From NCBI RefSeq assembly GCF_902713425.1, contig NC_081198.1:20815188-20879187 (forward strand): 64,000 bases of DNA. Direction: 5' to 3'. The DNA is from Acipenser ruthenus. Taxonomy: Eukaryota > Chordata > Actinopteri > Acipenseriformes > Acipenseridae. Made by a program: the position numbers and the translations under genes. Below, piece by piece: positions 19,333-29,900 of the stretch. Positions within the stretch are counted from its first letter, which is position 1; every line of letters starts with the position of its first letter. The notes under the pieces were generated by a model, which was given only the letters and a program-made list of their open reading frames with translations, was not told the origin of the DNA and did not search any database.

Positions 19333-19934
19333 GGCGACTTGGCCCTTGCCCGGGCCCCCCGAGCCCGGACGGCACAGGGGGATTCAAAGGTGGGTGCAAA
19401 ATTCCAAGCACAAGCAGACCCCCAAAAAACGGGCTGCTGCTTCCAGAGGGGAAATGTGCAATTTAAGCAGGAGGAAACAAAACAAAGCAAAAACACACAC
19501 ATAACACCAAAAACAAAACATAAACTGGCGGAGTGCGTCTTACAAATAGTCATGCCAAGCTGCTATGCTGTGCAAGGTGCCTTGGGTAACTACAACTGTG
19601 CCTCGCTGGCTGGCTGGCTTGCTAAGAAGGTCCTGGCATAGGGACATGTTCCACCACACTTGTCTGGTTAGCTGCATGCTCCCAGGAAACAACTTGCTGC
19701 TGTCTACATCATCACCACATGTGAATAAAAGAAAAAAAGACAGCAAGAAAGAAAGAGAGAAAGAAAGAGAGAAAGAGAGAAAGAAAGAGAGAAAGAAAGA
19801 AAGAGAGAAAGAAAAAAAAAAAGAAGTAAAACGGCGGGAAAACTTGCATCAACACTGGCACTCTCCCTCCAGCAGGGGTAGACAAAATGCTCACAGGAGA
19901 GATCCAGATCTGACTTTGACCAACGTTAGAGAAA
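19333..19934 (-). repeat. U2 repeat spacer, complete
   Basis: About 602 bp, standard plan. The GAAA tract (about 19727-19824) carries GAAAAAAAGACAGC in place of GAAAGAAAGACAGC. Confidence 0.85.
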
Positions 19935-20786
19935 GGTGTGCACCGTTCCCGGAGGTACTGCAATACCGGGCCGATGCGTGGAGTGGACGGAGCAAGCCCC
20001 TGTTCCATCTCCCGATTCCAAAAATCAATTTAATATATGGTCCCCTGATAGGGGACGTATCAGATATTAACCCTTTGCGGTCCATTTATTAATCGCGCGT
20101 CAGGCACGCCAGGAATAATTAATTTTCACACGCGCAGTTAATTTTATACGCGCTGTTTAAAAGTATTTTTTTTCACAGTCAAACTGGTTTAAATGGCCCT
20201 GCATATCAACAAAGCACACACTAGGCATCTCCAGCCCCTCCCCAGCCTTTTGTTTGCTATAGCGTTCAGCTGTGTAAGAAATAAATAATAATAATAATAA
20301 TAGTCGTACATACCGATCGATCATCTCCAGATCACTCGTTTTATCACCAAACTCCTCAATAATGCGATCAAAGTCATTATTTTATTACTATAACATCTGA
20401 AAAAAGCTCTGCAAATGTCCATGATAGTCTCAGTGCGCTGACGCACTTAGCCAGCTTGTTTATTATGGACGCCCATTATCTGATACCTGATACCATGTAT
20501 GACTATTCATGAAATACGCCTTTTTTTTTTTTTTTTTTTTTTTTCCGACTTGTCTCGGCTCCTGTCGCTACCACTCGGCAATTGAATGGTTTTCTCGGCT
20601 TTTTCCGGAGAAAAAACGACTAAACACCTGTTTATTGCGTTGCTATAATGATGTCGGACCCAGTCCGACAAAGGACCTGTGAGGAATAATTGCAATGTCG
20701 GACCCAGTCCGACAATGGACCGCAAAGGGTTAAACTGATAAGAACAGATACTACACTTGATCTTAGCCAAAAGGCCGAGAAGCGAT
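19935..20786 (-). pseudogene. U2 snRNA split by a piggyBac-like MITE
   Basis: Both halves of U2 are present: nt 54-189 at 19935-20070 and nt 1-57 at 20730-20786, with TTAA duplicated on each side of a 659-bp insertion. Apart from the insertion no base of U2 is lost. Promoter and 3' box are present, so the transcript would carry the MITE inside U2 and should not be a working snRNA. Precise excision, as piggyBac transposases can do, would restore the gene; whether that happens here is not known. Confidence 0.92.
20071..20729. mobile_element. piggyBac-like MITE in U2
   Basis: 659 bp, flanked by TTAA on both sides (20067-20070 and 20730-20733), with perfect 16-bp terminal inverted repeats CCCTTTGCGGTCCATT. 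The TTAA duplication plus CCCTTTG-type ends are diagnostic of the piggyBac superfamily. There is no transposase frame, so it is non-autonomous. Inside are an ATA-repeat (20284-20304), a T24 run (20521-20544) and two copies of the 19-nt palindrome TGTCGGACCCAGTCCGACA at 20652-20670 and 20696-20714, near the right end. It depends on a transposase encoded elsewhere. Confidence 0.93.
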
Positions 20787-21353
20787 GGCGACTTGGCCCT
20801 TGCCCGGGGCCCCCCAGCCCGGACGGCACAAGGGGATTCAAAGGTGGGTGCAAAATTCCAAGCACAAGCAGACCCCCAAAAAACGGGCTGCTGCTTCCAG
20901 AGGGGAAATGTGCAATTTAAGCAGGAGAAAACAAAACAGCAAAAACACACACATAACACCAAAAACAAAACATAAACTGGCGGAGTGCGTCTTACAAATA
21001 GTCATGCCAAGCTGCTATGCTGTGCAAGGTGCCTTGGGTAACTACAACTGTGCCTCGCTGGCTGGCTGGCTTGCTAAGAAGGTCCTGGCATAGGGACATG
21101 TTCCACCACACTTGTCTGGTTAGCTGCATGCTCCCAGGAAACAACCTGCTGCTGTCTACATCATCACCACATGTGAATAAAAGAAAGAAAGACAGCAAGA
21201 AAGAAAGAGAGAAAGAAAGAAAGAGAGAAAGAAAAAAAAAAGAAGTAAAACGGCGGGAAAACTTGCATCAACACTGGCACTCTCCCTCCAGCAGGGGTAG
21301 ACAAAATGCTCACAGGAGAGATCCAGATCTGACTTTGACCAACGTTAGAGAAA
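20787..21353 (-). repeat. U2 repeat spacer, short type
   Basis: About 567 bp. It is shorter than most because of a short GAAA tract (about 21181-21239) and the AAACAGCAAAA form (5 bp shorter than AAACAAAGCAAAA) in the promoter half. The same short form occurs at 21543-22105 and 24769-25346. Confidence 0.85.
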
Positions 21354-21542
21354 GGTGTGCACCGTTCCCGGAGGTACTGCAATACCGGGCCGATGCGTGG
21401 AGTGGACGGAGCAAGCCCCTGTTCCATCTCCCGATTCCAAAAATCAATTTAATATATGGTCCCCTGATAGGGGACGTATCAGATATTAAACTGATAAGAA
21501 CAGATACTACACTTGATCTTAGACAAAAGGCCGAGAAGCGAT
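21354..21542 (-). ncRNA. U2: U2 snRNA, full length, G20U variant
   Basis: 189 nt with a single difference from the consensus: nt 20 is U instead of G (plus strand AGACAAAAGG at 21521-21530). This lies in the 5' domain that pairs within stem I and with U6, one of the most conserved parts of the RNA, so this copy may be less active. Promoter and 3' box look normal. Confidence 0.92.
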
Positions 21543-22105
21543 GGCGACTTGGCCCTTGCCCGGGGCCCCCCAGCCCGGACGGCACAGGGGGATTCAAAGG
21601 TGGGTGCAAAATTCCAAGCACAAGCAGACCCCCAAAAAACGGGCTGCTGCTTCCAGAGGGGAAATGTGCAATTCAAGCAGGAGAAAACAAAACAGCAAAA
21701 ACACACACATAACACCAAAAACAAAACATAAACTGGCGGAGTGCGTCTTACAAATAGTCATGCCAAGCTGCTATGCTGTGCAAGGTGCCTTGGGTAACTA
21801 CAACTGTGCCTCGCTGGCTGGCTGGCTTGCTAAGAAGGTCCTGGCATAGGGACATGTTCCACCACACTTGTCTGGTTAGCTGCATGCTCCCAGGAAACAA
21901 CCTGCTGCTGTCTACATCATCACCACATGTGAATAAAAGAAAGAAAGACAGCAAGAAAGAAAGAGAGAAAGAAAGAGAGAAAGAAAAAAAAAGGAAGTAA
22001 AACGGCGGGAAAACTTGCATCAACACTGGCACTCTCCCTCCAGCAGGGGTAGACAAAATGCTCACAGGAGAGATCCAGATCTGACTTTGACCAACGTTAG
22101 AGAAA
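21543..22105 (-). repeat. U2 repeat spacer, short type
   Basis: About 563 bp, with the shortest GAAA tract of the window (about 21938-21993) and the AAACAGCAAAA form. CAATTCAAGC replaces CAATTTAAGC once. No gene. Confidence 0.85.
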
Positions 22106-22252
22106 GGTGTGCACCGTTCCCGGAGGTACTGCAATACCGGGCCGATGCGTGGAGTGGACGGAGCAAGCCCCTGTTCCATCTCCCGATTCCAAAAATCAAT
22201 TTAATATATGGTCCCCTGATAGGGGACGTATCAGATATTAAACTGATAAGAA

Positions 22253-22257
<5 letters not shown>
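22106..22257 (-). pseudogene. U2 snRNA 3' part, split by ORF1-only LINE
   Basis: U2 from nt 38 or so to nt 189, with consensus sequence. It stops at AACAGAT where a 30-nt T run (the poly(A) tail of the inserted element on the other strand) begins. The break lies within the branch-site recognition segment, so splicing function is destroyed. Confidence 0.9.
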
Positions 22258-22288
<31 letters not shown>

Positions 22289-23941
22289 TATTCAAATACT
22301 CAAAAAATACATTACTTTCTTAAATTAATACGACAAAATTATGTTCATCTCTAATCAAAAACACATCAATTTCTCAAAAAAACCATCTAAATTATCATCA
22401 ATTCCATCTCAAACTATTACTTAAAGTCCTTTTTTTTCTCACCTTCTCTCTTCTTTTGTCTTTCTTTTAAAGCCTCGTTCGCCTTCCGTCGTGCACACAA
22501 CAATATCCTTTGTTTCGCCTCCTCATACCTTCTCCACTCTTCTTCAAGAATCCTTCCCTTCCTCATCCTCTCCTTCCACCCCGAAAGCTCTGCAAAATGC
22601 TTAGCGCAAAACGTCCTCATCAAATTCTCTTCTTCCTCCACACTCATTGTCTGACTTGAGCTACCTTCCTCAACCCCACTTAACACAGACTCTGAAACCC
22701 AACTTGAACCGGCCGGACCTGCGCTTGCACTCTCCTCTTTTTCAATTCCAGCTCGGTCTTTCCGCTTCTTCATCTCCTCTTCTTTTTTCCCCAAAGACCG
22801 TCTTTCCTCCCCTCCACTGTTTGTATTTCCTATTACTCCTTTCTTTTTCCTTTTCTCCTCCTCTTCCTCCACACTATTTGCCCAACTTGAGCTTGCTGTT
22901 GCCCCTTCCTCATCCACTTTCCTCTTTCTCTGGATACTCTCCACCCCCTCCATGGAATCATCCACGGAGGAGCCGGAACCTTCCGAGGACTTCTGTTGGC
23001 TGTTCAGCATACTTCTGTCACTCTTTTCCTCCGCCTCCCTGTTCGGCTCTCCTCCCCTTTCCTTTGTCTCCTCTTTTCCCGCCGTTCCGCCTTCCCCAGA
23101 TGAGGCCACTCCCCCAGCCAACTTTCCTTTCTGTGCTTCATCTTTCTTTGCAAACACCTTCTTTCTTCCTGAAGTTGCTTCCGCATAGCTTCTTGCTCTC
23201 TTGGAACAATCCCTATACAAATGGTCTTCTTCACCACACAAATTGCAACGCTTCTTTTCAGGGCAAACCTTGCTCAAATGTCCCACGCCATTGCAGTTCC
23301 TGCAGACCAAAGCATTGCATTCTGCTGCCTTATGATCCATATTGCTACATTTGTAGCACACCTCCGGCTGGCCGGCGTACCTCACAATTCCCTTGTTCGG
23401 TCCCACAAAGATAACAGGTTTTAAAAACAATTCTTCTCCCCTTGCTCTTATCTTCTTAAATCTTCCATAAACCTTTCTCCATTTATTCCATACTCCATCA
23501 GAGTCACAGGTTTTCACTAACTCACCCTTCAGGATGAGTCGTTCCTCCAGTACACGCTTGATATCATCCATGGGAACCTGAGCACTGTTCATCTTCACAA
23601 AAAAGATCCTCCATTCCAGCAGAAAAATCGGCTCAAACTCAAACTTCTCCTTCAGCTCTGTTACTGCCTCCTCATACACCACCTTCTTCTCCCAACACAA
23701 ATCTTCCGTCCTCAGGGTCAGATCAAACATACCCTTCTTCTGGTGGTCCTCCAAGCACAGGATCTCTTCCAAACTCAGTCCCAGCAACCTGAACATCACC
23801 TCATGAACGAACTTCTTCCGAGTCCACTGCTCCTCCGGATTCTTCAAAAGAAACCGGAGAGTATTTGTAGCCGACTTGTACTCCATGCTCTCTCTCTGAT
23901 AGCTGGTTGTACTCCCACTGCTACAATCGCCTTCCCGAACT
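22258..23941 (-). mobile_element. ORF1-only LINE derivative in U2
   Basis: A 1.7-kb element with a poly(A) tail (T30 on the plus strand, 22257-22286), a 130-nt AT-rich 3' UTR, one open frame (22417-23886) and a short 5' UTR of about 55 nt. No endonuclease or reverse transcriptase is present, yet the single ORF is intact and complete. Architecture parallels mammalian HAL1 (L1 reduced to ORF1). It must be mobilised in trans. It sits between U2 nt 33 and about nt 38, with loss of a few bases, a different site from Keno. It may be a non-autonomous member of a Tx1/L1-like family or a deletion product of one. Confidence 0.85.
22417..23886 (-). CDS. ORF1 protein with three CCHC knuckles, distinct from Keno ORF1
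   Basis: 489 residues, complete, starting MEYKSATNTL. Residues 1-170 form a charged folded domain with no close identity to Keno ORF1, but the segment before the knuckles (FVGPNKGIVRYAGQPEVC, 160-177) aligns with Keno's VLGPNRGLVFYNGMPKLC, so the two are related ORF1 families. Three regular CCHC knuckles follow (C177-C190, C195-C208, C214-C227; each CX2CX4HX4C). The C-terminal half is Glu/Lys/Ser-rich, with a predicted charged helix near the end (about 425-489), possibly coiled coil. It likely binds nucleic acid. No stop or frameshift interrupts it, suggesting either youth or selection for the protein. Confidence 0.88.
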   Translation of the reverse strand: MEYKSATNTLRFLLKNPEEQWTRKKFVHEVMFRLLGLSLEEILCLEDHQKKGMFDLTLRTEDLCWEKKVVYEEAVTELKEKFEFEPIFLLEWRIFFVKMNSAQVPMDDIKRVLEERLILKGELVKTCDSDGVWNKWRKVYGRFKKIRARGEELFLKPVIFVGPNKGIVRYAGQPEVCYKCSNMDHKAAECNALVCRNCNGVGHLSKVCPEKKRCNLCGEEDHLYRDCSKRARSYAEATSGRKKVFAKKDEAQKGKLAGGVASSGEGGTAGKEETKERGGEPNREAEEKSDRSMLNSQQKSSEGSGSSVDDSMEGVESIQRKRKVDEEGATASSSWANSVEEEEEKRKKKGVIGNTNSGGEERRSLGKKEEEMKKRKDRAGIEKEESASAGPAGSSWVSESVLSGVEEGSSSQTMSVEEEENLMRTFCAKHFAELSGWKERMRKGRILEEEWRRYEEAKQRILLCARRKANEALKERQKKREGEKKKDFK

Positions 23942-23974
23942 CACTTGATCAGAGCCAAGAGGCCGAGAAGCGAT
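23942..23974 (-). pseudogene. U2 snRNA 5' fragment (nt 1-33), diverged
   Basis: Only the first 33 nt of U2 remain on the upstream side of the ORF1-only element. They differ from every other copy at three positions (GATCAGAGCCAAGAGG in place of GATCTTAGCCAAAAGG on the plus strand), an unusually high rate for this array. The adjoining spacer is normal. Confidence 0.85.
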
Positions 23975-24579
23975 GGCGACTTGGCCCTTGCCCGGGGCCC
24001 CCCAGCCCGGACGGCACAGGGGGATTCAAAGGTGGGTGCAAAATTCCAAGCACAAGCAGACCCCCAAAAAACGGGCTGCTGCTTCCAGAGGGGAAATGTG
24101 CAATTTAAGCAGGAGGAAACAAAACAAATCAAAAACACACACATAACACCAAAAACAAAACATAAACTGGAGGAGTGCGTCTTACAAATAGTCATGCCAA
24201 GCTGCTATGCTGTGCAAGGTGCCTTGGGTAACCTACAACTGTGCCTCGCTGGCTGGCTGGCTGGCTGGCTAAGAAGGACCTGGCATAGGGACATGTTCCA
24301 CCACACTTCTCTGGTTAGCTGCATGCTCCCAGGAAACAACCTGCTGCTGTCTACATCATCACCATATGTGAATAAAAGAAAGAAAGACAGCAAGAAAGAA
24401 AGAGAGAAAGAAAGAGAGAAAGAGAGAAAGAAAGAGAGAAAGAAAGAAAGAGAGAAAGAAAAAAAAAGAAGTAAAACGGCGGGAAAACTTGCATCAACAC
24501 TGGCACTCTCCCTCCAGCAGGGGTAGACAAAATGCTCACAGGAGAGATCCAGATCTGACTTTGACCAACGTTAGAGAAA
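23975..24579 (-). repeat. U2 repeat spacer, complete
   Basis: About 605 bp, with the GGCTGGCTAAGAAGGACC variant seen at the Keno 5' junctions. The GAAA tract spans about 24376-24469. No gene. Confidence 0.85.
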
Positions 24580-24768
24580 GGTGTGCACCGTTCCCGGAGG
24601 TACTGCAATACCGGGCCGATGCGTGGAGTGGACGGAGCAAGCCCCTATTCCATCTCCCGATTCCAAAAATCAATTTAATATATGGTCCCCTGATAGGGGA
24701 CGTATCAGATATTAAACTGATAAGAACAGATACTACACTTGATCTTAGCCAAAAGGCCGAGAAGCGAT
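24580..24768 (-). ncRNA. U2: U2 snRNA, full length, C122U variant
   Basis: 189 nt, one change from consensus: nt 122 C to U (plus strand CCCCTATTCC), in the region between the Sm site and the 3' stem-loops. That region tolerates variation, so function is probably kept. Promoter PSE-like site and 3' box are normal. Confidence 0.94.
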
Positions 24769-25346
24769 GGCGACTTGGCCCTTGCCCGGGGCCCCCCAGC
24801 CCGGACGGCACAGGGGGATTCAAAGGTGGGTGCAAAATTCCAAGCACAAGCAGACCCCCAAAAAACGGGCTGCTGCTTCCAGAGGGGAAATGTGCAATTT
24901 AAGCAGGAGAAAACAAAACAGCAAAAACACACACATAACACCAAAAACAAAACATAAACTGGCGGAGTGCGTCTTACAAATAGTCATGCCAAGCTGCTAT
25001 GCTGTGCAAGGTGCCTTGGGTAACTACAACTGTGCCTCGCTGGCTGGCTGGCTTGCTAAGAAGGTCCTGGCATAGGGACATGTTCCACCACACTTGTCTG
25101 GTTAGCTGCATGCTCCCAGGAAACAACCTGCTGCTGTCTACATCATCAACACATGTGAATAAAAGAAAGAAAGACAGCAAGAAAGAAAGAGAGAAAGAAA
25201 GAGAGAAAGAAAGAAAGAGAGAAAGAAAAAAAAAGAAGTAAAACGGCGGGAAAACTTGCATCAACACTGGCACTCTCCCTCCAGCAGGGGTAGACAAAAT
25301 GCTCACAGGAGAGATCCAGATCTGACTTTGACCAACGTTAGAGAAA
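24769..25346 (-). repeat. U2 repeat spacer, short type
   Basis: About 578 bp, AAACAGCAAAA form, GAAA tract about 25162-25234. No gene. Confidence 0.85.
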
Positions 25347-25535
25347 GGTGTGCACCGTTCCCGGAGGTACTGCAATACCGGGCCGATGCGTGGAGTGGAC
25401 GGAGCAAGCCCCTGTTCCATCTCCCGATTCCAAAAATCAATTTAATATATGGTCCCCTGATAGGGGACGTATCAGATATTAAACTGATAAGAACAGATAC
25501 TACACTTGATCTTAGCCAAAAGGCCGAGAAGCGAT
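25347..25535 (-). ncRNA. U2: U2 snRNA, intact
   Basis: 189 nt, consensus sequence throughout. The upstream G/C-rich block has CCCAGCCCAGACGG in place of CCCAGCCCGGACGG, a change shared with the unit at 63008-63196, which hints at a common origin of these two units. Likely functional. Confidence 0.95.
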
Positions 25536-26137
25536 GGCGACTTGGCCCTTGCCCGGGGCCCCCCAGCCCAGACGGCACAGGGGGATTCAAAGGTGGGTGC
25601 AAAATTCCAAGCACAAGCAGACCCCCAAAAAACGGGCTGCTGCTTCCAGAGGGGAAATGTGCAATTTAAGCAGGAGAAAACAAAACAAAGCAAAAACACA
25701 CACATAACACCAAAAACAAAACATAAACTGGCGGAGTGCGTCTTACAAATAGTCATGCCAAGCTGCTATGCTGTGCAAGGTGCCTTGGGTAACTACAACT
25801 GTGCCTCGCTGGCTGGCTGGCTTGCTAAGAAGGTCCTGGCATAGGGACATGTTCCACCACACTTGTCTGGTTAGCTGCATGCTCCCAGGAAACAACCTGC
25901 TGCTGTCTACATCATCACCACATGTGAATAAAAGAAAGAAAGACAGCAAGAAAGAAAGAGAGAAAGAAAGAGAGAAAGACAGAAAGAAAGAGAGAAAGAA
26001 AGAAAGAGAGAAAGAAAAAAAAAAAGAAGTAAAACGGCGGGAAAACTTGCATCAACACTGGCACTCTCCCTCCAGCAGGGGTAGACAAAATGCTCACAGG
26101 AGAGATCCAGATCTGACTTTGACCAACGTTAGAGAAA
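25536..26137 (-). repeat. U2 repeat spacer, complete
   Basis: About 602 bp, GAAA tract about 25930-26027 with one GAAAGACAGAAAG variant. No gene. Confidence 0.85.
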
Positions 26138-26273
26138 GGTGTGCACCGTTCCCGGAGGTACTGCAATACCGGGCCGATGCGTGGAGTGGACGGAGCAAGC
26201 CCCTGTTCCATCTCCCGATTCCAAAAATCAATTTAATATATGGTCCCCTGATAGGGGACGTATCAGATATTAA
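26138..26273 (-). pseudogene. U2 snRNA 3' part, K3 3' flank
   Basis: U2 nt 54-189, consensus, joined at TTAA to the K3 3' end. It keeps its 3' box but lacks promoter and 5' end. Confidence 0.9.
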
Positions 26274-26920
26274 TACTCTTTTATTGAGATTTTACATTTT
26301 TTTACATTTACACCCATTCGTTTTTTCATTCATTTTACATTTCTTTTAAAGATGACATTCATGCATACAGACATACATTTTGTTTTAAAAGCATTTAAAA
26401 TACATTTAAAAACACCAAGACAATTGTGCTTTGTACATGGTTAAAACAGACACAGATTAAAATCAACATGAAAAAAACCTGTGCTGTTTTAAAAGTGACT
26501 GGAAAAAAAGAACCATCTATAAAAAACCAGTGCTTGTGAGGGCCGGGGAGTGCTCTCTAAAAGGTTCAAAAGTGAACATAAAACTAGATCTAAAACAGGG
26601 ACAGGGGAAAAGGGACAGTGTATAAAACAGTGAGTTAAAATTCTAAAATTTTAAAACACTTAAAATGTAACTTTTAATAGTTTACATTAAAAATCTTAAA
26701 GATACATAAAACAAAACAAAACAAAATCAAATAAAACATTCAACGTAAATCAAATAAAAGTCCATAAAACTGAAACAAAAGACTACATAAAACCAGGGCA
26801 CCGTTGAAAAACGGTCATGCCAGCTAAAAAGGGCGGAATGCTGGCATGACAAAATAAATAAAAGGCTTAGCGGTGCCCCGTAGTCCCGCTCCTAGGAGCT
26901 AGCGGTTCCAGTTTTTTCCT

Positions 26921-29900
26921 TCATTCCATCTTCACGTCCTGAAGTCTGGCGATCCTCCACTCCGCGCAGGCCTTGTCCTTCCCGAGGGTCCGGATGTCCA
27001 GAATTACAAAGTCCTTGATAAGAGTTTGTGCCCTTCTGGTCGTGGTGATAGTGTCTAGCTCCTGCTTGTGATAGACACAGACGTTACGGCCTTCCCACAG
27101 GATCTGCTTGACAACATTGATGACACGCCAAACGCACTTAGCTGTGCTGGTAGTGATTCCTCCCGCAGGCCCATAGAGCACAGTCTCAGCGGTCATCTTG
27201 GCCGTGTCAGCAAACCTGTTTAGGAAGACAGAGACAGAGAGCCAGACACTGCCAGCCACATCACACTCCCAGAAGATATGGGCTGGTGTTTCTCTCTTGC
27301 GGCACTTTGCATAGGGGCATGTTTCTACTTGGGCTAGTCCCCTCCTGAACATGAACGCTCGAGTGGGGAGTGCACTGTGGACGGTGTTCCATGCTATATC
27401 CTTCTGGACATTACTGAGGCAGCTGTGAGACACATTCTCCCAGATTTTTTGGCTTTGGGTGAGGGAGAAAGTAGCTACTTTTTCAATTTCCTGGGAACCG
27501 GCAAGATATTTAGTTACAGCCTTGTATTCCCAGGAGGCCAATTTTGCTTTATCTAAGCCCAATTTATATATAGTGTCCCTTAAGGTTCTATAATACAATG
27601 GGGGGTCCCAGGAGTACGGCACGGTGTTATCAATAGTGCAGAGGCCCAAGGCCCTGAGACAGGTGGCAAAATAGAAACGATTCATGTAACATACCTTCCT
27701 GTCCAGGGCCTGGATGTTCTTGATAGTTTGCGTGAGCCCCTGCACTCGGGTGAGCTGCACAACGTCCGGGACCCCCTTACCTCCCTTCTTGTCGGCTTTA
27801 CTCAGGGTGGCTCGCTTTACCCTCTCCATCTTGCTTCCCCAGATAAAGCGGTGGATAATGTGGTCCACCACTTTTTTGGTGGTCCTGTCTGGGGGAAAGA
27901 TTTTTCCTACATAAGAGAGGATGGGGAACAGTATAGACTTGGTTATTAATACTCTACCCGTCATTGTTAAGGATCTTGTGCTCCATCCGCCAATCTTTTT
28001 ACGGACCTGGTTAATGGCCGCCGTCCAGCTCTGGGCCCCCGAGCTATTGTTCTCGAAAATGAGGCCCAGAATCTTGATTTTGTCCTTTTTGACAGGGTAC
28101 ATGTCCGACAGTTCCCTATCTACCTGCCAATTTTTAGACACGTAGACTTCGCTCTTGGACTTGTTAATCACTGCCCCGGTCGCCGTGCAGTACTTCTCAA
28201 GGATATTACTAATCCGAGGTACCGACGATGTGTTGGTGCAAATGAGTGACACATCGTCCATATATGCTGTTGTTTTGACCTGGACCCCGTTGGATCCAGG
28301 CAGCTGGAAACCAGTTATATTGGTATCCCTACGAATTGCCTGCAGGAGGGGTTCAATGCACACGACATATAGCAGTGGGGATAGTGGGCAACCCTGTCTG
28401 ACCCCTGACTGGATAGATATTTTACCAGTCAGGTGCCTGTTCACCAAGACTCGGGTACTAATGTTTGTATATATGGTTTTAACCCACTCCCTAAGTCCAG
28501 GAGCGAATTTCATCTGGTCCATCACTTTGTACATATATTCATGGCTTACCCTATCGAACGCCTTCTCCTGGTCAAGGTTGAACAGGCAGAGGGGATGGTT
28601 CCGTTCTCTAGAATAAGCCAGAATGTCCCTTGTTAACATTAAAATATCCATGATGGACCTCCCTGGGACGCCACAAGCCTGGTCAGGGCCAATGACCAAA
28701 GGGAGGTGTACTTGTAGCCGGAGCATCAGAGCTTTGGCTAGTATCTTGTAATCCACGCAAAGGAGGCTGATTGGGCGCCAATTCCGTAGATCTTTAACTT
28801 CCCCTTTCTTATGAAGGAGAGTAATTACACTCTCCCGCATAGAAGGGCCCAACCGCTTCTCCCTGTAGACCGCTCTGTAGACCTCCGCTAAATGGACTTT
28901 TAGCGTGTCCCAAAAAAGATGGTAATACTCACCCGGGATGCCATCTGGACCTGGCGTCTTACCGGTGTTCATGGTCTTAACCGCCTGGGTGAGCTCCTCC
29001 AGCGTGAGTTCTGGGTCCTTCTCCTCCTCCTCCTCGTCCCGCACTGAGTCAGGCTCCAACTGGCTCAGGAACCACTCTATCAGGGTGTCATCTGTAGCTT
29101 TGATGTTATACAGGTCCCTATAGAAGTTCTCTACCACTTTTTTCACTCCCTCACTATCCTCTACTATCCTCCCCCTGCTGTCGAGCATGGAGGACATCAA
29201 GTGCCGCTTCTCCCTCGTTTTCTGGAAGAAGAAGCGAGTACACTTTTCGTCTTCCTCCATTTTTTGCACTTTTGCATTGTGCATGACCTTTCGTTGTTCC
29301 TCCCTACAAAGCACTGAAAGATCTAGCTTGGTCTGGGCTATCTCGTCGCTTACAGGGAACCCCCGAAGCTGAAGCAGGCTCAGACGCTGGAGGGCAGCAT
29401 TCAGGTGTTTATATTTGGCCCTCCTTTCTTTTGCTTTCCTCTTGCCTGCTGCTATGAAATAACCCTTAGTTCTCATTTTGACCATCTCCCACCACTCTAT
29501 AGGGGAGTTGAATAGGTCACGCAAAGTGGTCCACTCAACAAGCCTGCTCTTATAGGCTGCAGCTATGGAGGGGTCATCGAGTAAGGAGGTGTTTAATTTC
29601 CAGACCCCTGACCCCATCTGGGAGGTCTGAGGGACCTGCAATGTTACCTGCAGGAGCCTATGGTCAGAGAAGAAGACGGCCTGGGTGTCTACTGCCGTCT
29701 TCGTAAGGGAGCTGGTATGCAGGACGAGATCTATACGGGAGAAGGAGGTCCCAGATGAGCTCACCCAGGTAAAGGGAGGCACCAGGTCCTTACCTGCATC
29801 ACACAGGGAGAAATCAGATATTACGGAGGACAAAACTCTACTAGAGCGGTCGTTGCGTGGCCTGCTCCGGTCTACGTCCCTCAGAGCACAATTGAAGTCA

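Noticed and set aside
20521-20544. T24 run in the MITE as the tail of a nested retroelement
   Set aside because: No target duplication or element body could be recognised on either side, so it is treated as part of the MITE.
22258-23941. ORF1-only element as a processed host gene copy
   Set aside because: Poly(A) tail and short UTRs would fit a retrogene, but the ORF is a LINE ORF1-type protein with three CCHC knuckles and the GPNKG...C segment shared with Keno ORF1.
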